Positions 1 through 8,102 of a stretch of DNA of 38,989 nucleotides are shown one piece after another. The stretch lies in contig JANQHL010000170.1 of NCBI GenBank assembly GCA_028277085.1, positions 1 to 38,989 of the forward strand, in the 5' to 3' direction. This stretch comes from Flavobacteriaceae bacterium. GTDB taxonomy: Bacteria; Bacteroidota; Bacteroidia; Flavobacteriales; Flavobacteriaceae. The position numbers and the translations under genes were made by a program. Numbering within the stretch: the first letter of the stretch is position 1; each line of letters starts with the position of its first letter. Under the pieces are notes generated by a model. That model saw nothing but the letters and a program-made list of their open reading frames with translations, searched no databases and was not told the DNA's origin.

Positions 1-724
1 TTTGGTTGAAGGCATTGCTGTTTGTTCCTGGAGCTAAAAGTGCATACACACTTGAGCTATTACTGTACCACGCAATATCATCCGGATCTCTGTATTTAAG
101 AAAAGTCTTGTAAGGTAAGATAAAGTCGAATTGCTGGGAAGAGTTGTGCGGTATCTCAAAAATTCCAGATATGGTAAAAACCGCATCAATTTCTTCTCCA
201 GCTTCTTTAATCCTGAGGGTTTTTCCGATAGGGTCAACCCGCTCTCCAAAAAAACTGGCTGCCAATTCACGCGAAATGACCACGGAATTCACTTCAGCTA
301 AGGCGGTATTTTTATCCCCAGAAAGTAAAGGGTACGAAAAGACCTTAAAAAAATCTGCGCTGGCCATTACACCAAAGGCACTCAATTTTTTGTCCTTGGT
401 TTCCAAGCTAGCGCTATTGTCAAATTCATAAACCGCAGTCGCCAATTCCACTTCTGGAACTTCCTCCTGTAAAGCAGTAAGCATTAGGCTGGAGTTAGAA
501 GAAAAAGTGGCTAATTCTCCCGGGGCTACAGTCACATTTCTACGCACTTGATACAGCCGCTCATCGTGTTCATGAAACGTATCCATTGCAAGTTCATCCG
601 ATACCCAGAGGTATACAAGCAGTACACAGGCCATACCCGATGACAACCCTACCAGGTTGATGAAAAAGGTACTCTTGTGTTTTTGGATTTTCCTTAAATA
701 CAATACAATATTGTGCTTAAACAT
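1..724 (-). CDS. P1: FtsX/MacB-type ABC permease, N-terminal part (cut by window edge)
   Basis: An open frame runs from the ATG whose complement is at 722-724 to the window edge, about 241 codons, and is absent from the ORF track because it has no stop here. It begins MFKHNIVLYLRKIQ. One membrane segment follows at about residues 20-42 (FINLVGLSSGMACVLLVYLW), then the start of a MacB-type periplasmic domain with the usual FFKVFSYPLLSGD and NSVVISRELA elements. The first 50 residues resemble P2 and P3, which suggests these three are closely related at the 5' end. It lies 94 bp after the P2 stop, the widest gap in the array. The C-terminal FtsX units lie outside the window, so intactness cannot be judged. 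Confidence 0.9.
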   Translation of the reverse strand, partial: MFKHNIVLYLRKIQKHKSTFFINLVGLSSGMACVLLVYLWVSDELAMDTFHEHDERLYQVRRNVTVAPGELATFSSNSSLMLTALQEEVPEVELATAVYEFDNSASLETKDKKLSAFGVMASADFFKVFSYPLLSGDKNTALAEVNSVVISRELAASFFGERVDPIGKTLRIKEAGEEIDAVFTISGIFEIPHNSSQQFDFILPYKTFLKYRDPDDIAWYSNSSSVYALLAPGTNSNAFNQ

Positions 725-818
725 TTTTTAGGATTTATGGTGATGGCTCAAAAAGTGTCTGTCATTTAGAATTTTTAAGAATCGTAGTCTGTTTTTATAG
801 AATCTTTCCTGTTTAATA

Positions 819-3200
819 CTATTCATCCCGGAGCACTTCTACAGGGTTTACAATCGCTGCTTTAAAACTTTGCCAACTTACCGTTAGCAATGATATGACC
901 AATGCTGAGGCCCCTGCTAAAGCAAAAATCCACCAACTGAGAGTCGTTTTAGATGCAAAACCCTCAAGCCATTGATTTAGGGCATACCACGAAATGGGAA
1001 TGGCGATTATAAAAGCCAACCCCACCCATTTTATAAAGTCTTTATTGAGAAGGGAAAGTATTTGTGTAATTGTTGCACCATTTACTTTTCGTATTCCAAT
1101 TTCCTTGGTGCGACGGGTCATGGTGTACGAAGCCAAAGCAAACAGCCCCATACATGACAAAATAATTGCCAGGAAAGAGAACCAGGTAATCAAGGTATTT
1201 ACACGTTCATACTCTTTGTAGTACAGGTTCAACTTTTCGTCGGCAAAAAAATGGGTCAATGTAGCCTGAGGAAACAATTCTTGCCATTTTTCTTCCAATA
1301 AACTGATAACTTGTAATGTGGCTTCTTTTTCTGACCGAATGGCAAGGTATTCCCAAGTGATAAGATCTTCAAAATCTGTGAAAAAGTGTGCCAAAGGTTC
1401 AGTAGCTCGTTGAACCCCTTGATAACTAAAATCGTCTATGGTGCCTACTACTCGATATTGCCTTCCCCCTTTTAGCCCTTCTACTAAAATTTGACCCTTC
1501 GCATCACTAAAACCAAGTCTGGCCATAGCGGTTTTGTTCAAGACTACGGTATTTTTTAGTGTTGTTGGGTCTTTGTCAAATCCATGTCCGTTTAACAGGT
1601 TTATTCCAAGGGTCTTGAAATAGTTTTTACCAACATATGATTTTCTAAGACTAATGGTAGGCACATTACTATTCCCAATCGGATAAAAGGTATTGTAGTT
1701 TTCGTCGTAATCCCCAGGAATACTTCCTGTGAAATTGATGGCTTTGACTAATGGGCTGTTTTGCAACTCTTTCGAGAGGATGTCAAGTTTTCTTGAGGCA
1801 GCATCAAGGTCTGAATGTTGCCATTCATTGGTTTCTAAAACGATGACGTTCTCATTGTCGAACTTTGGATTTTTATCCAACATAAAATTAATCTGTTTCC
1901 TAACAGCAATGGTACCCGAAATCAAAACAATGGCGATAACAAACTGTACAATGACGGAAGCGTGTTTTGTGAATCCAGATTTATTTGAAGTAGTAATTTT
2001 TCCTTGAAGGTTTTCAACAAGCTTACTTTTTGACCAAAGTATGGAGGGTACCGTTCCTGAAAAAAGCCCCATAAAGATCCAAAGGCCAAAGAGGAGGCCT
2101 GCCAAAAGATATGGATTCAGGGATTGAAGGGTCAGGTTTGTCTCAAAAAGTACATTAAAAGTTGGCAGTAATAGGGTACTAAAAAGAACTAAACCAATTA
2201 CTAAAGCAAAGAATCCAGTGGCAAAAGACTCTAAAACAATTTGTTGCGTTACATGTTTTTTTAGGGCACCATGGACTTTTTTAACCCCAATTTCACGCGT
2301 CCTTGATAGTGAAGTGACTATGGTTAGGTTAATAAAATTGACCATAGCTATACCGATAATCCCTATTGCGATTATGGCCAAAATAATTATCAGCATTTGA
2401 TTCGATTCTTCGGCGGCATGATATTCTGCATACGGAAGCAATTTTATTTTCGTATTGTTTTCACCTTGAGGGAGAAAGTTTGCTTTAACGATGTTGTCGA
2501 GTTTATGCTCAATTTGGGATGGATTGATACCTTCTTGAAGTACTACATAAGTCGCTGAAAAAGTATTGTACCAATCATGAACGTCTTTTATCCAGGGTGA
2601 AATGGCCTCTCCACTCTCATAGGAAGTTACGATGTCGAATTTAACGGAGGAATTTTCGGGAATCTCAACTACTCCAGAAATGGTCAGAAAAATATCCTCA
2701 AACCCCACTTGCAGTTGTTTTCCCAAAGCTGCGGTCGTTCCAAAATATTTTTTAGCAAAAGAAGCACTCACAACGGCATTAAATTTGTTGTCAAGCACAT
2801 TTTTTGCATTGCCTTCTTTAAAAGGAAAACTAAAAACGGAAAAGAACCCTTTGTCCACATAAAGAACATTCTCCATGAAGGCATTGTCACCGTTGCTCAA
2901 TCGATAACCGTCCCAATCAAAAATTCGAGTGCCATTGACCACTTCAGGGATTTCTTGTTGCATCTGTGGCAACAATAGGCCTTTGGTTTCTGAACCAGTA
3001 CCTTCTTCATACACCTCCTGTATCCGATATATATTGGAAAGATTTTCATTAAAATGATTGTAGGTCAAATCATTATAAACATAAACGACCAATATTAAAA
3101 AAGAAGCGATTCCCACGCTAAGGCCAATAACATTGATACCAAAAGTGGCCTTATTGCTCCTTATATTTCTGAGAAAGAGTTTTAAATTGTGTTTTAGCAT
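819..3200 (-). CDS. P2: duplicated FtsX/MacB-type ABC permease, 793 aa
   Basis: Inner-membrane permease with two MacB_PCD plus FtsX halves. Membrane segments are near residues 20-42, 268-292, 322-347, 363-388, 413-434, 672-695, 725-745 and 755-780, with periplasmic domains between segments 1-2 and 5-6. The cytoplasmic coupling motifs are REIGVKKVHGA (about 302-312) and KEIGIRKVNGA (about 699-709); the latter has N where most of the array has L. The N-terminus (MLKHNLKLFLRNI) is nearly that of P3, while the C-terminal FtsX half (NGATITQILSLLN, ending NPVEVLRDE) matches P4. This mixed relationship hints at recombination between array members. The start is followed directly by the family N-terminal pattern, and it sits 29 bp from P3. 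The substrate is unknown. Confidence 0.93.
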   Translation of the reverse strand: MLKHNLKLFLRNIRSNKATFGINVIGLSVGIASFLILVVYVYNDLTYNHFNENLSNIYRIQEVYEEGTGSETKGLLLPQMQQEIPEVVNGTRIFDWDGYRLSNGDNAFMENVLYVDKGFFSVFSFPFKEGNAKNVLDNKFNAVVSASFAKKYFGTTAALGKQLQVGFEDIFLTISGVVEIPENSSVKFDIVTSYESGEAISPWIKDVHDWYNTFSATYVVLQEGINPSQIEHKLDNIVKANFLPQGENNTKIKLLPYAEYHAAEESNQMLIIILAIIAIGIIGIAMVNFINLTIVTSLSRTREIGVKKVHGALKKHVTQQIVLESFATGFFALVIGLVLFSTLLLPTFNVLFETNLTLQSLNPYLLAGLLFGLWIFMGLFSGTVPSILWSKSKLVENLQGKITTSNKSGFTKHASVIVQFVIAIVLISGTIAVRKQINFMLDKNPKFDNENVIVLETNEWQHSDLDAASRKLDILSKELQNSPLVKAINFTGSIPGDYDENYNTFYPIGNSNVPTISLRKSYVGKNYFKTLGINLLNGHGFDKDPTTLKNTVVLNKTAMARLGFSDAKGQILVEGLKGGRQYRVVGTIDDFSYQGVQRATEPLAHFFTDFEDLITWEYLAIRSEKEATLQVISLLEEKWQELFPQATLTHFFADEKLNLYYKEYERVNTLITWFSFLAIILSCMGLFALASYTMTRRTKEIGIRKVNGATITQILSLLNKDFIKWVGLAFIIAIPISWYALNQWLEGFASKTTLSWWIFALAGASALVISLLTVSWQSFKAAIVNPVEVLRDE

Positions 3201-3229
3201 GATTTTCCTTTTTGATTGGTTAACGATAG

Positions 3230-5650
3230 CTATTCACTTCTCAGGCTAGCTGCAGGGTTTATCATGGCTGCCCGTATTGCCTGGCTCCCTACGGTTAGTA
3301 TCGCGATTATCAAGGCTATCAACCCTGCTCCGATAAAATACCAAACTTGTAATGGAATGTGATAGGCAAAGCCCGAAAGCCAGTTGTTGGCCAACAGATA
3401 GGCAAGGGGTAACGCTATCAAAATCGATATCAGGACTAGTTTGGCAAATTCACTGGAAAGCATCATTACGACCTGGGCCGCACTTTGTCCCAGTACTTTT
3501 CGAATACTGATTTCCCTTTTTCTCCTTTGGATGGTAAAGACCGCAAGCCCGAATAATCCCAGGCATGAGATTATTGTAGCAAGCACAGCAGAATATTTCG
3601 ATAAAGTGGCGACCCGTTTTTCCGCTTCGTATAAGGCTTGATAATTTTCGTTTAAGAAGTTGAACTCAAAAGGCATCCCCGAAATAAAATAATCTTGATA
3701 GGCCCTTTGGATGCGTTCAAGGGTGGCGGTTTCGGTTCCCCGTTCCATCCTAACCATAATATTGGAAGCGAAATTGCTGTTGGTCAACGTTATGAAGACC
3801 GGCATCACTTTTCTGTACAGTTTATCAATATGGAAGTTCTTAACCACACCAATGATTTCTTTGTCCTCACCCCAAAGGTTTACGGTTTTTCCAATGGGAT
3901 CTTTCATTTCCATCTGCTCAATGGCCGCTTCGTTGAAAATAATTTTTTCATGTTCGGTCTGGAATTTCTTGGAGTAGCTTCTGCCCTGCTTCAGTTCCAT
4001 TTGCATGGTTTCTATAAAGTTGTATCCACCTGCTATTTGGGCAAAAAGCCCATCGATTTCTGTATCTTTTCCTGGCCAGTCAAGGCCTGTGGTGGTTCCA
4101 AAGTCAGCCATCATGGTGTGCCTAAAATTGGAGGTATTTACAACGCCAGGAGTATTTTTTAAAATACCCACAAAGTTCTCAATATCCTCTGTGCTCATGC
4201 CCGCCGCACCTTCTGCTCTGTTGAGATTGGCCTCCATTACTCCAGAATTGAACCAAACCACATTGTCTCTATTGAATCCGAGATTTTTATTTTGGATATA
4301 TTCCATCTGTTTGTAAACGATAAAAACAGAAACGATTAAGATTACCGAGGCTACGAATTGAAAGACAACCAATCCCTTGCGGGCAAAGTCACTTTTTAGA
4401 TTCTGAACCATTTTACCTTTTAAACTATGTAGTGCAGACAGCCCCGATAGATACAGTGCTGGATAGATACCTGCCATAAATCCTGTGGAAAGTGTTATCA
4501 GCACAACACCCAGAATTAGGTCAGTATCAAAGCTCAAGGCCAGTTCCTTTCCTGCGATGCCATTAAATTGGGGCAACAATAACCGAACTAGGAGCAACGC
4601 GAAAAGCATGCCTATTGCTGAGATCACTATGGATTCGGAAGTGAACTGTGCCATTAAACTTCTTCGTTCCGCACCCATGGATTTTTTTACCCCTATTTCC
4701 TTTATTCGGGTGGAAGCCTTTGCCGTGGATATGTTCACAAAGTTCACACAGGCGATAACCAATATCAATAGGGCAATAATCGAAAACAAGCGTACATATT
4801 CTATTCTTCCACCTGCGACTTTTCCGTTTTCATAATTGCCGTGCAAGTAGCGATCTGCATAGGGTTGGGCAAAATAGGTCTCGGGGGCATTCTCATTTCG
4901 AGTCCTTAGAAAGTTTTTGATCTTTGCATTGAATTCATCAAGTTTCGTACCCTTGGCAAGTACCACATAGGTCTGGGCATCGCTATTGTTCCATTCCCTA
5001 AAATCCTCATCATAGGCAGCCAAAGCTTCAAAATTGAACACGGCATCAAACGTTTCTGAAGTGTTTTTTGGAAGTTTTTTAAAAACACCCGAAACGGTAT
5101 AACTTCCTCCGAATTCGTCATGTAGACATTCTACGGTCTTGCCAATGGCATTGGTGGTCTGAAATAGTTTTTTTGCCATTCCTTCAGATATGACCACCGA
5201 ATTCATAGTGGTAATTGCTTCATCAGGATTTCCATAAAGCAGCGGGAACGAGAACATGTTAAAATAGTTCTTGCCGGCAAATTGGATGGCCGAGCTAAAA
5301 AATTGTTCGCCACCATCGGACAACAGGAATTTCTCCCCTTCAAACCATGAGTTGTGCAATACGGTAGTTGATTCTTCAATTTCTGGAAACTCGTTCAATA
5401 AGGCTTTTGCCAAAGGTCCTTGGGTAGCATCATCGGTCTCAATACCGTTTGGGGTAGGTAGACTTTGCAATATCTGAACGAGACGATCGCCCTTTTTATG
5501 AAAACTATCGACCGATAGTTCATCCATGACCCAAATGGCGATAAAAAGGGCACAGGCAAGCCCAATGGACATACCAATCACGTTGATCGAAAAAGTGGTT
5601 CGATTCTTTTTGATGTTTCGGAGAAAGAGAAGAAGATTGTGCTTTAGCAT
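3230..5650 (-). CDS. P3: duplicated FtsX/MacB-type ABC permease, 806 aa
   Basis: Full-length array member. Membrane segments are near residues 21-43, 288-308, 340-360, 378-402, 426-446, 688-708, 738-757 and 768-790, separated by two large periplasmic domains. The GGRIEYVRLF stretch just before segment 2 is shared with P7 and, in variant form, with P5, P6 and P11. The first coupling motif is KEIGVKKSMGA. The second is unusual, REISIRKVLGQS: the normally invariant glycine of EIG is serine and the following GAS is GQS. If the second FtsX half contacts the ATPase less well, this permease could be asymmetric or specialised; that is inference. It ends NPAASLRSE, unlike the NPVKSLRTE seen in most members. 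It lies 21 bp downstream of P4. Confidence 0.93.
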   Translation of the reverse strand: MLKHNLLLFLRNIKKNRTTFSINVIGMSIGLACALFIAIWVMDELSVDSFHKKGDRLVQILQSLPTPNGIETDDATQGPLAKALLNEFPEIEESTTVLHNSWFEGEKFLLSDGGEQFFSSAIQFAGKNYFNMFSFPLLYGNPDEAITTMNSVVISEGMAKKLFQTTNAIGKTVECLHDEFGGSYTVSGVFKKLPKNTSETFDAVFNFEALAAYDEDFREWNNSDAQTYVVLAKGTKLDEFNAKIKNFLRTRNENAPETYFAQPYADRYLHGNYENGKVAGGRIEYVRLFSIIALLILVIACVNFVNISTAKASTRIKEIGVKKSMGAERRSLMAQFTSESIVISAIGMLFALLLVRLLLPQFNGIAGKELALSFDTDLILGVVLITLSTGFMAGIYPALYLSGLSALHSLKGKMVQNLKSDFARKGLVVFQFVASVILIVSVFIVYKQMEYIQNKNLGFNRDNVVWFNSGVMEANLNRAEGAAGMSTEDIENFVGILKNTPGVVNTSNFRHTMMADFGTTTGLDWPGKDTEIDGLFAQIAGGYNFIETMQMELKQGRSYSKKFQTEHEKIIFNEAAIEQMEMKDPIGKTVNLWGEDKEIIGVVKNFHIDKLYRKVMPVFITLTNSNFASNIMVRMERGTETATLERIQRAYQDYFISGMPFEFNFLNENYQALYEAEKRVATLSKYSAVLATIISCLGLFGLAVFTIQRRKREISIRKVLGQSAAQVVMMLSSEFAKLVLISILIALPLAYLLANNWLSGFAYHIPLQVWYFIGAGLIALIIAILTVGSQAIRAAMINPAASLRSE

Positions 5651-5671
5651 GGTTTATATACTATGATTGTT

Positions 5672-8092
5672 TTATTCATCTCGCAAAGATTCAACAGGGT
5701 TGGCCGTAGCTGCCTTTAAACTTTGCCAGCTTACGGTAAAGAGCGCTATAAAAAGGGCCAAAACCCCAGCAAGTGCAAATATCCACCAGCTTAATTCTGT
5801 TTTGTAGGCGAACGCCGACAACCATTTTTTCATAGCATACCAAGAAAAAGGAACGGCTACCAAAAAGGCCAACCCGACCCACTTGACAAAATCAATATTC
5901 AAAAGCGAAAGGATTTGGGTAATGGTAGCCCCATTGACCTTTCGAATCCCAATTTCTTTTTTCCGCTGTACAACAGTATAGGAAGTCAAACCAAACAGTC
6001 CCATAGCTGCAATTAGGATGGCTAGAATGGTAAATATTTGGAAGGCTCTGCTGAATTTTCGGTCCTCTTTATAAAGTCCTTCAAATTGTTCGTCCAGAAA
6101 AGCATAGTTATAAGTGCTTTGTGGAAATATTCCAAGCCATATCGTATTGAACTGTGCCAAAGCTTTGTCCATTCCTGCCAATGATAAGGCCTCATTATTC
6201 AATTTCACCAAAATATTGTCCGTATCCTTATAATGCCTTATAATCATGGGGACTATTGGTGATTTCATTCCAAAATGATTATAATCCTTGACTACGCCTG
6301 TTATTGACCAATCACTTCCCCCAAATTTTACGGTTTTTCCAACGAGACTTTGCGCGTTATCAATTCCCATAAAATCAACCATTTTTTCGTTGACAACAAT
6401 ATTGTCACTAAAACCCCTTGCCGTTTCTTCGAAAGCTCCCCCAGCAACAAAGTCCATTTGCATCAAATCAAAGTATTCCGGTCTTACGCTGTAATGGTAC
6501 CAAATATGCTTTGTATCGGTCTGTCCATTTGGGAAAGTCAACCCGAGACTTGAACTTACTTCCCCGAAATCATCTCCCGGATACGTACCTGCTCCTGTAA
6601 CATTGCTGACGTAAGGACTGTTTTTAAGTTCATTGATAAAAACGTTGATGTCTTGGTGGAAAAGGGAATCTTTCTCACGATTGAACACTTGTCCACTTAG
6701 AGCAACAACTTGATTAAGGTTAGCTCCAATAGGCCGATTTTTCAAATAATGGATTTGTTTATTGGCCACAAATGTCCCGGTAAGCAAGGCGATGGTGGCT
6801 ATGAATTGACAAATAATAAGCGCTTTTCTGAAGTTAAGACCGCTTTTTGAGGTCTGGGCCTTTCCTTTCAGCACTTTAGCGGGGTTATAACGGCTCAATA
6901 CCAAGGTGGGATAAAAAGCCGCCAAAGTAGCGCCCAATAAAAGAATACCAAAATATGGTAACAGGTCTTTCAACTGCTTGCTGTCAAAGCCCAAGTCCTG
7001 CTCCACAAAAGCATTGAAACTGGGGAGTAAAAAATAGGCTGCCAGAAGGGCCAGGATAATGGCAATTCCGTTTAAAAGGGCGGATTCCAGCAAAAACTGT
7101 AGAACCAATTGTGCTTTTTGGGCACCAACAACTTTGCGAACACCAATTTCTTTTGCACGTTCCAAAGATTTGCTACTTGATAGGTTCATATAATTCATCC
7201 AGCTTAGCACCAAGGTGATGAAAGCTATTATTGCCAAAAGCCTTACGCTGCTTCCACTTCCGTTAGCTTCAGCCTCAAAGGGCTTATTAGAATACAAATG
7301 GATGTCCTCAATAGGCTCAAGGTGGTGTTTTTCCTGAAATTCAAACCCCTCAGGTCTAAAATTCATTACTTTTTGATTAAGCAATTGGGCATCTGAATTT
7401 TCTGCAAGTTTAAGATAGGTGTAATACACATTTTGGTTCCACGTATATTCCCAATCCCCTTCGAAAACCTTCCATGAATAAAAGGTGTTAAAGGAAACAA
7501 GCAAATCGTTTTTAATATGGGTGTTTCTGCCGCTGTTATCCATTACCCCGGTGACCTTAAAAACCGCGGTGTCATCCCCAGCTATTTTTAAAGTCTGCCC
7601 TATTGGATTTTCATCGCCAAAAATCTTCTTTACCAGGACGGAGTTCAATACCACGGAATACGGTTCTTTAAGGGCCGTTTCCACATTGCCTTGGGTCAAA
7701 CCGTGGTCAAATACATCAAAATATTCTGGGTCTGCTAAAGACCCAACAATATTGTCATAGGGATAGTTATCTTTAAGCACCACCAAATTATTGATACGCC
7801 TAAACCGTACAAAATCTTGAATTTCTGGAAATTCCGCTTTAAGTGCAGGACCACTTTTTATGTAGGCTTCAGCATCTCCCGGCACATATTCGTCTCCTTC
7901 CAGGTAATCCATATAGACTCGGTATACATTCTCAGAGCCTTCAAATTTGTCATAGCTTTTTTCATGGTTTACGTATAGCATGATCAATACGAAAGAAGCA
8001 ACACCAATGGCCAGCCCAAAAATGTTGATAAAGGAGTACATTTTATTCTTGAGCAGATAACGTGTTGCGATTTTTAGAAATAGTTTGTACAT
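5672..8092 (-). CDS. P4: duplicated FtsX/MacB-type ABC permease, 806 aa
   Basis: Full-length member starting MYKLFLKIATRYLLKNK, followed by membrane segment 1 at about residues 20-41. Segment 2 is near 283-303 and leads into the first coupling motif KEIGVRKVVGAQ. The second coupling motif, KEIGIRKVNGA near residue 712, starts a block (TITQILSLLN, DFVKWVGLAF) that is almost the same as in P2, although P3 lies between them and does not share it. By eye the nucleotide sequences of this block are clearly diverged between P2 and P4, so the shared block is old. NRPIGANLNQ after segment 5 resembles the NRPIGYD signature of P5, P10 and P11. The C-terminus is NPVESLRDE. The gap from P5 is only 10 bp, the tightest among the permeases. 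Confidence 0.93.
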   Translation of the reverse strand: MYKLFLKIATRYLLKNKMYSFINIFGLAIGVASFVLIMLYVNHEKSYDKFEGSENVYRVYMDYLEGDEYVPGDAEAYIKSGPALKAEFPEIQDFVRFRRINNLVVLKDNYPYDNIVGSLADPEYFDVFDHGLTQGNVETALKEPYSVVLNSVLVKKIFGDENPIGQTLKIAGDDTAVFKVTGVMDNSGRNTHIKNDLLVSFNTFYSWKVFEGDWEYTWNQNVYYTYLKLAENSDAQLLNQKVMNFRPEGFEFQEKHHLEPIEDIHLYSNKPFEAEANGSGSSVRLLAIIAFITLVLSWMNYMNLSSSKSLERAKEIGVRKVVGAQKAQLVLQFLLESALLNGIAIILALLAAYFLLPSFNAFVEQDLGFDSKQLKDLLPYFGILLLGATLAAFYPTLVLSRYNPAKVLKGKAQTSKSGLNFRKALIICQFIATIALLTGTFVANKQIHYLKNRPIGANLNQVVALSGQVFNREKDSLFHQDINVFINELKNSPYVSNVTGAGTYPGDDFGEVSSSLGLTFPNGQTDTKHIWYHYSVRPEYFDLMQMDFVAGGAFEETARGFSDNIVVNEKMVDFMGIDNAQSLVGKTVKFGGSDWSITGVVKDYNHFGMKSPIVPMIIRHYKDTDNILVKLNNEALSLAGMDKALAQFNTIWLGIFPQSTYNYAFLDEQFEGLYKEDRKFSRAFQIFTILAILIAAMGLFGLTSYTVVQRKKEIGIRKVNGATITQILSLLNIDFVKWVGLAFLVAVPFSWYAMKKWLSAFAYKTELSWWIFALAGVLALFIALFTVSWQSLKAATANPVESLRDE

Positions 8093-8102
8093 GTCTTCAT
8101 TG

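Noticed and set aside
3695-4162. 155-aa plus-strand ORF inside P3
   Set aside because: It is antisense to a conserved part of P3, has no family pattern and no independent signals.
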